Origin: CAYZXL01 sp964482435
GTDB lineage: Bacteria; Auribacterota; JABMQX01
NCBI GenBank assembly: GCA_964482435.1
Contig: CAYZXL010000017.1
Coordinates: forward strand, 12,769-76,768
Length of the DNA: 64,000 bases
Direction: 5' to 3'
In this document: positions 55,258 through 64,000 of the stretch, piece by piece
How the letters are laid out: every line of letters starts with the position of its first letter
How positions within the stretch are numbered: the stretch's first letter is position 1
Translations under genes and position numbers: made by a program
Notes under the pieces: model-generated
Seen by the model: only the letters and a program-made list of their open reading frames with translations
Told to the model about the DNA's origin: nothing
Database searches by the model: none

Positions 55258-57810
55258 TCACTTCAATGGTTCGATGCGTATTGTCTTGATCTGCCACGGC
55301 CGGAAATCCAGCGACGAGGAGACCTCTTGACGTTCTTGCTCTGCGAGGTCCGCCTCTGTCAGCCGCGCGCGCCCTAATAGATAGCTGAGCGAGACGCGGC
55401 CGCCGCGCCCCCGGTGTTCATACATCCGCGCGTAGATTCGTCCTCCGTGGCTGTAGAGTGCGGACAGAATCACATCCGGAGAAGCGATCTTCAGCGGACG
55501 CACCTCGTTGCCAAGCCGGCCATCGCCGGGAGCAGCGCACGCGACCACGCAGGGGAAATTGTATTCCAGCGCCCGCCGATGAAGCTCCGCTTCTCGCCAG
55601 TCTCCAGAAAAAGGGTAAAGCGCGAATTCGTATGTGAAGTCGCCGTTGAGCATTCTTGTGCCCCATACATAGTACATGGCGTAGGCCACAGGCACCGAGA
55701 AACCACCGTCCGTCTCGCGCACTGAGCCCATCGTTCCGCGATTAAAAACAGCCACACCACCGTTGCGGCCAGCCAGAGCTGTCCAGTAGTTGCCCTCGAC
55801 ATATCGCTCGGTAGTCTCGGCAACCGCGAACGGGACGTCGCGCACACCCACGGCGTCATCGCCAGGCGCGGGGAAAAGCTTGAAGCGCAGTTTTTCCTCG
55901 TGCAGAAAACCGGATTTGCTATCTCGCCTGTCCTCGCTGAGACGGCCGATCTTCTGACCTTTGAAGTGAAAGCTCGCCCTGCAATCGAGCCGCGGACTGT
56001 CCGGACGAATGGTCATTTCCAGCGTGTAAGGAATGTCCGCGACCGAGCCGCGCTCACGAGCCAATACCCAGGACTGTCCTTCGGAAGCCTGCTCGATAAC
56101 CCAGCTACCTTTCGACTCGCAGTCCCGCCCGTCAATTTTGCCCGCAAAAAAGCAACTCCTCCTATCGGGTTTGAGAAGACTGCGGCCAGAGCGCCTGTCC
56201 ACCAGGGACGATACTCCGCCTTCCGGGTTCAGGACAATCTCCACCTCCGCCGTCGTGACGCGCAGGCCCGCCACGTCGGTTTGGATGTCCGGCGTGAGTT
56301 TCACCGGCACCTCTTCTCCTCCGGACAACGAGTATGACGCAAACGCTAATCCCGGCACGTCAATCAGGACAGCAAGACGAGCGCCCTTAATGCTCCCGTC
56401 GGGGTGGCGGCTCGCCGCCAGCAATGTCGATGGAACGGGTTTGGCGCCGTGCCGTAGCATAACTGCTCTGGCTGCTCCTGGGTTGAGGGACACCGCGACC
56501 TCAGTCCACTCCTTCCGGGGCCACGAAACGGGATTGAAGACTGTCAATTGGGCTGTGTCCCCGCCTTCCATCCGAGAGGCTATGTAGCGCAGCGAAGCGT
56601 CCCTGACGCGACCGGATAGTCCCATGGATGCAGGAAGGAACCTGTTGGCTTCTTTCAGCAGCCCGCATATCTGAATATCATGGTGCTGCGCCACAAGAAG
56701 GTTCTTCCAGGCCTGTCTGAGCTCGTTCTGGTGATCCGCGCCTCCAAGGAGGAGCTCCATCGCCGCTAATCGTTCCGCGGTCAGAACCTGCACCTCGGCG
56801 GAACGGCTCGCGTTCCAAATCTCATTGCCGCAGTAGCCCCATGGCATGCGAACATGGAAATCGTTCGGGCCGGTCTTCAGTTCTTCCGTCGGAGCAGGGA
56901 AAGTGGGAAGTATTTCCTCGAGAAGGACCCAGCGATATTCGCGGTTGTCCTCGTACTTCTTGACCAGTTCCTCGCGCCGCAGCTTGGAGTCGTCCGCCCG
57001 CGAAGCGAGGAGCGGTCTGATATGAGCGAATTTCTTGCGGAACTCCTCTAACGGCGTACTGCACTCCGGACCGGGGTAACGGGTCAAAATCCAGTTATCC
57101 ACCGTCGTTCGTCCGAACTCCGCGCCTTCGCCCTCATACGTCGGAACCGCCGGAATGCGCGAGCCGTCCAGTCCTACCCACCACCCTGTTGCCACATCGA
57201 ACGTTGGGTTGTATCCGTACATCATGAAATGCGTTCGCATTATCGCCCCCGAAAATCCGAAGCCAACCAGAAGTTGCGGAATCTGGCTGTGCATCGCGTG
57301 CTCGCTCATCAGATAGACCGTCGGTGCATATCCCAGGTGGTCGCGGTTTGCCTCTATAGCATGGGCGATTTGCCGAACGTTGGATTCCTCGTTGATGAAC
57401 TGCGACAGTGGTTGGCCGTAAGTGCAGGTCCCGATTCCGAAGCGTCCGCTATAGCGCTTCAGGTATCCGCGCAGTTCCTTTAACACCTCTGGATTGTGCT
57501 CTCCCAGGTAGTCGTAGGTATAGGCCTCGTTGTCCAGACCGATCTTGAAGCTTGGGTAACGGTCCAGCCACTCGACGGCATTGCGCAGGTGCTCTAAAAA
57601 GTGGTCAGGCCCCCAGAGCACTACTCCGCCGTGGTCGTATGTCAGCATGTAAAGCGGCTCTGGAAGCTCTTTGTTTGTCGCCGAAGGCCCAATGCCTTCA
57701 CCCCTCTCGCTCGCCGGCTGAACGGATTCCCCGGAAGGGCAGACCCCGCCAGCAATTGAGGCCACTGCCAGGCCAAAACCGAAAATCACGAAGAAATGTC
57801 TTCGATCCAT
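55258..57810 (-). CDS. Exported GH38-like alpha-mannosidase homologue with altered active site
   Basis: 850 aa with a signal peptide (FFVIFGFGLAVASIAGG). The overall GH38 layout is clear: N-terminal barrel, helical middle (LLVAQHHDIQICG near residue 395), and a large C-terminal beta domain (TVFNPVSWPRKEW; RRALEYNFP; ending FRPWQIKTIRIE). The first zinc motif HxHW is replaced by LTYDHGG near residue 57, and the nucleophile Asp segment (normally D.FGH) reads SEHAMHSQIPQLL near residue 169. Function may differ from simple alpha-mannosidase. It is paralogous to the gene at 61030-63672, where these residues are intact. Confidence 0.83.
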   Translation of the reverse strand: MDRRHFFVIFGFGLAVASIAGGVCPSGESVQPASERGEGIGPSATNKELPEPLYMLTYDHGGVVLWGPDHFLEHLRNAVEWLDRYPSFKIGLDNEAYTYDYLGEHNPEVLKELRGYLKRYSGRFGIGTCTYGQPLSQFINEESNVRQIAHAIEANRDHLGYAPTVYLMSEHAMHSQIPQLLVGFGFSGAIMRTHFMMYGYNPTFDVATGWWVGLDGSRIPAVPTYEGEGAEFGRTTVDNWILTRYPGPECSTPLEEFRKKFAHIRPLLASRADDSKLRREELVKKYEDNREYRWVLLEEILPTFPAPTEELKTGPNDFHVRMPWGYCGNEIWNASRSAEVQVLTAERLAAMELLLGGADHQNELRQAWKNLLVAQHHDIQICGLLKEANRFLPASMGLSGRVRDASLRYIASRMEGGDTAQLTVFNPVSWPRKEWTEVAVSLNPGAARAVMLRHGAKPVPSTLLAASRHPDGSIKGARLAVLIDVPGLAFASYSLSGGEEVPVKLTPDIQTDVAGLRVTTAEVEIVLNPEGGVSSLVDRRSGRSLLKPDRRSCFFAGKIDGRDCESKGSWVIEQASEGQSWVLARERGSVADIPYTLEMTIRPDSPRLDCRASFHFKGQKIGRLSEDRRDSKSGFLHEEKLRFKLFPAPGDDAVGVRDVPFAVAETTERYVEGNYWTALAGRNGGVAVFNRGTMGSVRETDGGFSVPVAYAMYYVWGTRMLNGDFTYEFALYPFSGDWREAELHRRALEYNFPCVVACAAPGDGRLGNEVRPLKIASPDVILSALYSHGGRIYARMYEHRGRGGRVSLSYLLGRARLTEADLAEQERQEVSSSLDFRPWQIKTIRIEPLK

Positions 57811-58265
57811 GTTCCAATCACCACTTGGTACACGTCAGATGGGTCGTTTTGCCTTCGCGGCTGACAGTCTGATTCATAACCAGCAAAACATCAATATCAA
57901 AACCGCCCCCCCTTTTTTGACACAGGGTGTTTCCTGTTCGCCGCTATCTCGAACGCGGACAATGACCCAATCGGCTCACCGGGTGCTGGGCTCCCGATTC
58001 TTCTTTCTGCGGCGATGCGAAAGAATTTGCGGTGAACTGTCGCATCCGCAATGGAATAGGCTGGGTATCCGCGACAGCGGTATCGTATTCCGTGCAAAAC
58101 GACAAAAAAAGATGATAGTCTGTGTACCACACCTGAAGTGGCACAAACGCGACATGGCCTCAAGCCCCGGCTGTTGGTTTCAGTCACGCACCCATACGAA
58201 AATACGATACCCGCGCCGTGAACACGGTGGTATGCTCCTTAGTCAAACTTGAGGAGGAATACTGA
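57811..58265. other. Divergent promoter region
   Basis: 455 bases between divergent glycosidase genes. It includes AT-rich tracts and a TTGACA at 57917-57922, but no well-spaced -10 could be assigned. Promoters for both directions are expected here. Confidence 0.45.
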
Positions 58266-58298
58266 ATGATACAGTCACCATCAGTTTCAGGGGATTGA
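58266..58298 (+). CDS. Ten-codon leader peptide coupled to downstream glycosidase gene
   Basis: GAGGAGGAAT stands ideally before ATG 58266. The frame MIQSPSVSGD ends with TGA at 58296-58298, two bases before the ATG of the large gene. The main gene's own site (AGGGG) lies within the small frame. This arrangement would let ribosomes reinitiate on the large gene. The peptide has no run of a regulatory amino acid, so coupling rather than attenuation is the simpler reading. Confidence 0.45.
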   Translation: MIQSPSVSGD

Positions 58299-58300
58299 AC

Positions 58301-61000
58301 ATGGAACAAGTTCGGTCTCGATCAAACCACTGGCACAAAGATTGTGCACGGGTGTTAGCATTCATGTTGGCCGCGTTCGCTTATGCGGCAGACCAGCCTG
58401 CGGCAGAGGGCACTGAGAAGTCCGACCTGGACAAACTAGTGGGACAACCGGCCGACATTGCGCCGAGCGCGTACCAATATCAATCAGACCGGCCGGCCGA
58501 GCAGAACCCACCCGAAACCGAGTTTCTTTTCAGTGCGCTCAGACACAAGAAACCGGGGACGCTGTGCGGGCTGCTCTGGGAAGAGCCGCGGCCGGTAAGG
58601 CAGGTGGTGTTAGGGTGGCCGGCGGCCGCGAAATCGGTCCCCAAGCCGGATCAAATCGTCCTCCGCTGGTTCCCCGAAGGCGGCAGCGCGAGTTGGTGGT
58701 GCCGGGCGGGCGAGGGGACCAAGCTGCGCGAGGCGGATAAGCCGTCCGTCTCGGCCGACGGGCGAGTGTTCACCTACACCCTGGACGCGATGTCGAACGA
58801 CGCGGCCCTGGACAACCTGATCGTTGCGGTGAAAGACGGGGTGAATCTCTCTGAGTTCCTGGCCGTCCCGACCGTCCAGGTGCTCGCGCCGCAAACCTGG
58901 AAGCGCCTAACCGTGGTCATCGAATGGGCTTTTCAGAAAGGCACAGAGGCGCGGGAGTTTGACGGCCGCATCGAGGTGTACAACGGCATCGTCGGCAAGG
59001 TAGCGCCCCTGGCAGACGACAAGGGCACCCGGATGACGGACGCTGGCGGCTGGGAGTCGCGTCCGGCGGGAACGTCACGGCGCGGGGTGACGGCCCAACT
59101 CCTCTACGTCGGCTACGAGGACACCCTGATCTGGCCAGGGCAGGCGAAGATCGAGGACGTCAACCGCACAATCATCACCGTGTGCACCATGTCCGGCAGC
59201 TTCTCGTTTATGCCGTCCGACCTGGAAAAGGGACCAATCCTGGCCCCCGAGCATGGCTTCTTCGTGGCCAAGGCATCCGACGCGATCACGGCTGCGGCGT
59301 TCTGCCAGGAACTGGAGGCCAACGGCCTCAAGACGCTGCGCCAACAAATCCGCGCTCGCGAGGAGCAGAGCTGGGATGGTGCGATGCGCACGGTCCATAC
59401 GGAAGTCCAGGGGGACTTTCCTCCATATCCGCAGCCGAAGGTGCCGGCACCGATGGAGGTGGATGTGCCGGAGCCCTATCTGGCCGCCGCGTGGAAGATC
59501 GGGGCGACCAACATGCTCCGCGGGGCGAGCAAGGACCCGCGCGGCAAGTGGCGATTCCGTGACCCGCCATACGAGGCCCTGGCCCACGAGACGCACCTGT
59601 TCATGCGAGTGCTGGACCTGATGGGCCTTCACCAGGAGGCGCGCGACGGCTACGAGATGTGGCTGGAGCGGGTCGAGAAGCCTGTCCCCACGCCGGACGG
59701 GTTGTGGGTCGGCGGCCCGAGCACGTTCTTCTCCGGCATCGAGTGGGATAACGCACACGGCGGCGGGATCAGCCTCATCCACATGGGCATGCTGGAGCAC
59801 TACGGCCTGACGCGGGACCGGGAGTGGCTGGCGAAGAACGCCGCCAAGCTCAACGCCAATGCCGACTGGATGATCCAACAACGAAAGAAATTCTGGGAGT
59901 CCATCGCCGGCCGCGAGAAGCTTTGGGCCAACGGTCTGCTGCCGCCACACAACATCTGGGATAGCCGGGTGTGGCGGTCGTGGTATGAGACGAACGCCTC
60001 GTTCTGTCATGCGATTACGCGGCACGCGGAGGTCATTGCGGAGGTTGACCCCGAGGCGGGGCGGCGATTCGCCGAGCAGGCCCAGGAGTTCCGCAAAGAC
60101 CTGCTGGCCGCCGTGAACAAGTCATTGACGCTTTCGCCGGTCATTCGTGTGCGGGACGGGACATACCGCTCGTTCCTGCCGCCGGCGCCCTACATGCGGG
60201 GCCCGGCCAGCCGATTCATGCCCGCGAACTTTGGCGCGCAGGTCTTCGGCATGTCCATGCACACGCCGGGACTATATCCCGATGCCATCCGCGGCGGGCA
60301 GCACGTTGCGGAGTTTGGGTTGTTGCCCGCGAGCGATCCTCGGATGCAGGGCTACCTCGACGTCCTGGAAGACCGGCTGTTGTCGGAGAACTTCAAAATC
60401 GGCGTGCGATTCAAGGACTACGGCCCGCAGAAGGACTGGTTCAGCCTCTCCGGCTGGTACTACCAGTGCGGCCTGGAGCGCACGGCGAACATCCACCTGC
60501 GATGGGACGACCCGGCGTGCTTCCTTCGCACCTGGCTGAACCAGTACGCGGTGCTCATCAATCCCGGCCCGTGGACCTTCAGGGAGCACACCGCCGACCA
60601 CAGTTGCATGGACAAGCCCTTCGAGGAGGCCGCATTCCTGGTGCGATTCCGTATGATGCTGGTCATGGAAGAAGGCGACTCGTTGTGGCTGGCGCGGGCG
60701 ACGCCGCGAGCGTGGCTGGAGCAGGGGAAGAAGGTCTCCGTGAAAAACGCGCCCACGCACTTCGGCACGGTGGCGTATGAGATCGTATCTGACGTGGACA
60801 ACGGCAAGATCACAGCCACCGTTGAGATGCCTTCCCGCAATCCGCCCAAAACCGTGTTGCTTCGGTTGCGCCATCCCAGGGCCGTGCCAATCCAGAACGT
60901 CACGGTCAATGGCAAACCGTGGAGTCAATTCAACATGGAGAAAGAGATCGTTCGGTTGGAGGGATTGACGGGCACACTCTCCGTCGGCGTCAATTATTAG
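58301..61000 (+). CDS. Large exported (alpha/alpha)6-barrel glycosidase-like protein, unusually GC-rich
   Basis: 899 aa from ATG 58301 (AGGGG about seven bases ahead). A hydrophobic segment (VLAFMLAAFAYAADQ) follows a basic start, so it is exported. Residues about 30-360 are beta-rich. Residues about 390-790 are alpha-helical with aromatic/acidic motifs of six-hairpin glycosidases (HETHLFMRVLDLMG; GLWVGGPSTFFSGIEWDNAHGG; NGLLPPHNIWDSR; SGWYYQCGLERTANIH). A short beta domain ends it (VTVNGKPWSQF). I do not recognise a named family. G/C at third positions is far higher than in neighbouring genes, suggesting a different origin. The next gene follows after 29 bases. Confidence 0.78.
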   Translation: MEQVRSRSNHWHKDCARVLAFMLAAFAYAADQPAAEGTEKSDLDKLVGQPADIAPSAYQYQSDRPAEQNPPETEFLFSALRHKKPGTLCGLLWEEPRPVRQVVLGWPAAAKSVPKPDQIVLRWFPEGGSASWWCRAGEGTKLREADKPSVSADGRVFTYTLDAMSNDAALDNLIVAVKDGVNLSEFLAVPTVQVLAPQTWKRLTVVIEWAFQKGTEAREFDGRIEVYNGIVGKVAPLADDKGTRMTDAGGWESRPAGTSRRGVTAQLLYVGYEDTLIWPGQAKIEDVNRTIITVCTMSGSFSFMPSDLEKGPILAPEHGFFVAKASDAITAAAFCQELEANGLKTLRQQIRAREEQSWDGAMRTVHTEVQGDFPPYPQPKVPAPMEVDVPEPYLAAAWKIGATNMLRGASKDPRGKWRFRDPPYEALAHETHLFMRVLDLMGLHQEARDGYEMWLERVEKPVPTPDGLWVGGPSTFFSGIEWDNAHGGGISLIHMGMLEHYGLTRDREWLAKNAAKLNANADWMIQQRKKFWESIAGREKLWANGLLPPHNIWDSRVWRSWYETNASFCHAITRHAEVIAEVDPEAGRRFAEQAQEFRKDLLAAVNKSLTLSPVIRVRDGTYRSFLPPAPYMRGPASRFMPANFGAQVFGMSMHTPGLYPDAIRGGQHVAEFGLLPASDPRMQGYLDVLEDRLLSENFKIGVRFKDYGPQKDWFSLSGWYYQCGLERTANIHLRWDDPACFLRTWLNQYAVLINPGPWTFREHTADHSCMDKPFEEAAFLVRFRMMLVMEEGDSLWLARATPRAWLEQGKKVSVKNAPTHFGTVAYEIVSDVDNGKITATVEMPSRNPPKTVLLRLRHPRAVPIQNVTVNGKPWSQFNMEKEIVRLEGLTGTLSVGVNY

Positions 61001-61029
61001 ATGAAATCCTCCACGGGAGAGTCGAGCCA

Positions 61030-63672
61030 ATGAGGACTCAAACTCGCAATCTTATGACCAGCAATGTGCCGGTGGCCGTTCTTATCGCCGCTCTGCTTTG
61101 GTGTTGTCAAACGGCTGACGGAGCCGAGCCTGCCGGCTCGCTGCGCGCTTCCACGAAGAAGGACACCTTCTTCATCATTCCTCACACGCACTGGGAAGGA
61201 GCGGTCTTTTTTACCCGTGAGGAATACCTCGAGTCGGGACTGCCCCACATCCTTCAGGCGTTGAAGCTGCTCAAGGCCTACCCCGATTACCGCTTTGTCC
61301 TGGATCAGGCCTGTTACGTGGAGCCTTTCCTGGAGCGGTTCCCGGATGAGGACGCGGCGTTTCGCAAGTTCGTCAAGGAAGGCCGGCTGGCGATTGTCGG
61401 CGGTATGGATGTGATGCCCGACGTCAATATGCCATCCGGGGAATCGTTCGTGCGCCAGGTGCTTTACGGCAAGGGCTACTTTCGCCGGAAACTGGGCGTG
61501 GATGTGACGATCGCCTGGCAATTGGACACGTTCGGACACCATGCGCAGATGCCGCAATTGCTCAAGCTGGCGGGATACAGGTCGTTCTGGTTCTTTCGAG
61601 GTGTCCCGGACTGGAACACGCCTTCCGAGTTCCTCTGGGAAGGGCTCGACGGCTCTCGGATTCCCGCCTACTGGCTGCCGCACGGTTACAGCGTCACGTA
61701 TGGGTCGCCCAGGTCGCTCCCTGAATTCACCGAATTCTTCAAGGAGCGGTTCGATTCTCTGGCGCCGTTTTCGAAAGGTCCCAACCGGGTTGGCCTGGCT
61801 GGAGCGGATGTCTCCGAACCCGAGGAAAATCTGCCCCACTTGGTCGAGGAGTTCAACCGCCAGGCGGATGCGCCGTTCCATCTTCGCCTCGCCGTGCCCG
61901 CCGATTTTGAGGCGGCGATGGCCGAACGCCCGGAGAGACCTGTGCTCAAGGGCGAGCTCAACCCGATCTTCCAGGGCACCTACAGCAGTCGGATCGAACT
62001 CAAGCAGCGGACGCGAGAACTGGAGCGGCTGCTGACAACCGCCGAGAAGTTGGGGGTGCTGCTCCGCTGGATTGGCGTGTCGGTTGACGATGAGATTCTC
62101 TGGCAAGCCTGGGAACCGATGCTTTTCAATCAGACCCATGACCTGATGTCCGGCGTGATGACCGATGTCGTTTACGAGGATACGGTCCGTGGCTACGAGT
62201 TCTCGAAACGGATTTCCGAGGAAGAACTCCAGGCGGGGCTGAAAAGTTTCGCCTCTAAGATTGACACCCGGGGCGAGGGCATCCCCCTGGTGGTGTGGAA
62301 CATGTTGAGCTGGCCACGCACGGACATCGCTACGGCAAGCGTCGCTTTCCCCGCTGGCGATGCGCGGGACCTCGAGCTGCTCGGCCTTGATGGTCAGTCG
62401 GTTCCGGTCCAGGTCCTTGATAGCCAGCGGAATGCCGAAGGGTCTTTGCTCTGCGCGGACATCGCCTTCGTGGCTCGCGACATCCCCGCTCTGGGCTACT
62501 CGGTTTACCGCCTGATTCCGCTCAAGTCGCCGGGCGCCGCGCCGTCAACCGCGGAGGCGCCGCAGAAGGACGGTGGCATTGAGAACGAGCGCTACCGAAT
62601 CGAGTTCGATCCGGCGAGCGGAGCGATCACCAGCCTCATCGTCAAGGGTGAAAACTGGAATGTTTTGGGCGGCCCCGGAAACGTTGTAGCCAGGGAGGAG
62701 GATCGGGGCGACTTGTGGGAACCCTACCGGACGCTGGACGGGGGAAGCCGCATCGCGATGAAGGACAGGCATCCCTCGCCCCGGCCGGGCAAGGCGGTCT
62801 TTAGCAATGAGCAGTCCGGCGCGCAAGGCGCTGTGCGCCGCGGCCCGGTCGTCTCAGAATTCAAGGTTTCGCACCCCTTCGGCGAAAAGGGCGAGTTCAG
62901 CACCTCTGTCCGGCTCTACGCGGGGTTGCGCCGGATTGATATTCGCACTAAGATTCTTAACCAGGATAAGTTCGTTCGATACCGGGTTCTGTTTCCCACG
63001 TCGTTCCCCAGGGGGCAAAACGTCCATGAGATTCCATTTGGGGCAATCCAGCGTCCTGACGGGATCGAGTTCCCAGCCCAGAACTGGATTGACTGCGGCG
63101 ACGGCGAAAAGGGCCTGGCTCTGCTCAATCGCGGGCTTCCCGGCAACAACGTCGCCGACGGGACGATGATGCTTTCCCTGGTGCGCTGCACATACCTCTA
63201 CGATTACAACGAGGGCAGGCCCTCCGATTCCGGCTTCGAGCTGGGAAAGGAGTTGAACTTCGAGTATGCGCTGGTTCCCCACGCCGGCGATTGGCGGCAG
63301 GCGGGCATCTATCGAGACGGTATGGAATTCAACAATCCGCTGATTGTCTGCACCGCTTCCTCGCACGGAGGCGTTCTGCCTGGTCGCTGGGGCTTCCTGG
63401 AAATCAGCCACCCCAACGTTGTGGTCTCAGCGCTGAAGGGCGGTCTAAACGGAACTGCCGTGCTTCGGGTGTATGAGGCGGCAGGACAGGCGACCAGGGA
63501 AGTGAGAATCAGGCTGTCAGGACACGTGATAACTGCCGAGGAAGTAAACCTCATGGAGGATCCCGGCCAGAAGCTCAACGTCGTCGCCGACGCTCTGCAA
63601 TTTGACTTCAGGCCCTTCGAGATTAAGACAATCAAGTTGGAACTTCAACGCTCAGAGGCTCCGAGCAAATGA
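61030..63672 (+). CDS. Exported GH38 alpha-mannosidase
   Basis: 880 aa from ATG 61030 (GGGAGAG upstream), with a signal peptide ending near TADGAEP. The GH38 zinc motif IPHTHWEG (H52, H54) and the nucleophile segment WQLDTFGHHAQMPQLL (D166) are intact. The LFNQTHDLMSGVM His-Asp pair near residue 378 is also present. The C-terminal beta-sandwich contains VWNMLSWPR and ends FRPFEIKTIKLE like its paralogue. It hydrolyses alpha-mannosides outside the cytoplasm. It probably forms an operon with the preceding (alpha/alpha)6 gene. Confidence 0.9.
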   Translation: MRTQTRNLMTSNVPVAVLIAALLWCCQTADGAEPAGSLRASTKKDTFFIIPHTHWEGAVFFTREEYLESGLPHILQALKLLKAYPDYRFVLDQACYVEPFLERFPDEDAAFRKFVKEGRLAIVGGMDVMPDVNMPSGESFVRQVLYGKGYFRRKLGVDVTIAWQLDTFGHHAQMPQLLKLAGYRSFWFFRGVPDWNTPSEFLWEGLDGSRIPAYWLPHGYSVTYGSPRSLPEFTEFFKERFDSLAPFSKGPNRVGLAGADVSEPEENLPHLVEEFNRQADAPFHLRLAVPADFEAAMAERPERPVLKGELNPIFQGTYSSRIELKQRTRELERLLTTAEKLGVLLRWIGVSVDDEILWQAWEPMLFNQTHDLMSGVMTDVVYEDTVRGYEFSKRISEEELQAGLKSFASKIDTRGEGIPLVVWNMLSWPRTDIATASVAFPAGDARDLELLGLDGQSVPVQVLDSQRNAEGSLLCADIAFVARDIPALGYSVYRLIPLKSPGAAPSTAEAPQKDGGIENERYRIEFDPASGAITSLIVKGENWNVLGGPGNVVAREEDRGDLWEPYRTLDGGSRIAMKDRHPSPRPGKAVFSNEQSGAQGAVRRGPVVSEFKVSHPFGEKGEFSTSVRLYAGLRRIDIRTKILNQDKFVRYRVLFPTSFPRGQNVHEIPFGAIQRPDGIEFPAQNWIDCGDGEKGLALLNRGLPGNNVADGTMMLSLVRCTYLYDYNEGRPSDSGFELGKELNFEYALVPHAGDWRQAGIYRDGMEFNNPLIVCTASSHGGVLPGRWGFLEISHPNVVVSALKGGLNGTAVLRVYEAAGQATREVRIRLSGHVITAEEVNLMEDPGQKLNVVADALQFDFRPFEIKTIKLELQRSEAPSK

Positions 63673-63815
63673 AGGAGACCCGGAGGCAGGACATGACGCC
63701 GTCTGCGCAAAATGGCTAATCCATGACCGACGGGAGGAAATGGGAACACTTGCACTGCGAAGTGGTGTCGGTCGCTTCGCCCGCTCGGCCAGGAGCGGCT
63801 GGCATGTAGTCACCA

Positions 63816-64000
63816 TTACCGTGTTGGCGCATCGGGGAAGTCTCCAATGTCCTCCAACTTGGCGACTTCGTCGGCCCTCTGGAATGGAATGGCCCTGACG
63901 TGGGCGTCCCCGAAGAGCATGTTGGAGCAGGAGACATGCCTGTCAAAAGCAAGGCAATCCATACTGCTAACGGCGCCGGAGTTTTGATACCAGAAGACTC
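63816..64000 (-). CDS. C-terminal end of H-X9-DG pseudopilin-type exported protein, cut by right edge
   Basis: The minus-strand frame ending at TAA 63816-63818 is open to the window edge (61 codons). It reads QNSGAVSSMDCLAFDRH, then SCSNMLFGDAHVRAIPF, then VAKLEDIGDFPDAP. The RH, nine residues, D-A-H-V pattern is the C-terminal H-X9-DG hallmark of DUF1559-like prepilin-type proteins of the PVC group, here with DA instead of DG. The N-terminal prepilin cleavage segment lies outside the window. It is convergent with the GH38 gene. Confidence 0.65.
   Translation of the reverse strand, partial: VFWYQNSGAVSSMDCLAFDRHVSCSNMLFGDAHVRAIPFQRADEVAKLEDIGDFPDAPTR

Noticed and set aside
57917..57922. TTGACA as -35 box for the rightward glycosidase gene
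   Set aside because: The nearest -10-like sequence (TATCTC) is 22 bases away, outside the usual spacing, and over 330 bases from the start codon.

Overview
The window looks like a bacterial chromosome segment (roughly 55-60% GC by eye) from the Planctomycetota/Verrucomicrobiota/Lentisphaerota (PVC) or Hydrogenedentota/Sumerlaeota type. The clues are giant secreted parallel beta-helix proteins with Ca-binding repeats, Tat-exported Gfo/Idh/MocA oxidoreductases, ThuA proteins, many exported glycosidases and an H-X9-DG pseudopilin-type protein. Phylum is an inference from gene content; no rRNA or tRNA is present to fix it.

Layout. (1) 1-11414, minus strand: three tandem paralogues of very large exported beta-helix proteins built from 1.1-1.5 kb modules. 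The leftmost is open across the window edge. (2) 11451-13920: a 2.5 kb gene-poor spacer with a transposase remnant. (3) 13921-40189, plus strand: an exopolysaccharide/O-antigen cluster of the Wzx/Wzy/Wzc type. It has a flippase, a probable polymerase, a tyrosine autokinase, six glycosyltransferases, four methyltransferases, a polysaccharide deacetylase, a dTDP-rhamnose 4-epimerase-like SDR, a PglD-like acetyltransferase, a PglC-like initiating sugar phosphotransferase, a PglF-like 4,6-dehydratase and a CDP-alcohol phosphatidyltransferase. Many genes overlap by ATGA, so they are translationally coupled. (4) 40395-63672: an exported carbohydrate-degradation region with GH36, GH5, two GH38-type proteins, an (alpha/alpha)6-barrel enzyme fused to a beta-propeller, a second large (alpha/alpha)6-like enzyme, ThuA and Gfo/Idh/MocA proteins, an M23 peptidase with PKD domains, a Tat-exported deacetylase-like protein and a lipoprotein with an Mth938 fold. 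(5) 63816-64000: C-terminal end of an H-X9-DG pseudopilin-like protein, cut by the right edge.

The region is visibly eroding. A 1,098-bp IS630-family element sits in a TA site inside a glycosyltransferase/PglC fusion gene, and removing it restores the frame exactly. A DegT aminotransferase is fused by a deletion to the 3' end of an iron-dependent alcohol dehydrogenase. A GH43 gene stops after 79 codons, a Gfo/Idh/MocA gene survives only as its last 69 codons, and an IS66-like transposase only as its C-terminus.

Functionally, region 3 would make, flip and polymerise a surface polysaccharide built on an undecaprenyl-phosphate-linked sugar. The IS and the deletion may have inactivated or altered it. 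Region 4 would attack alpha-galactosides, alpha-mannosides and beta-glycans outside the cytoplasm. Region 1 encodes surface or secreted repeat proteins of unknown ligand.
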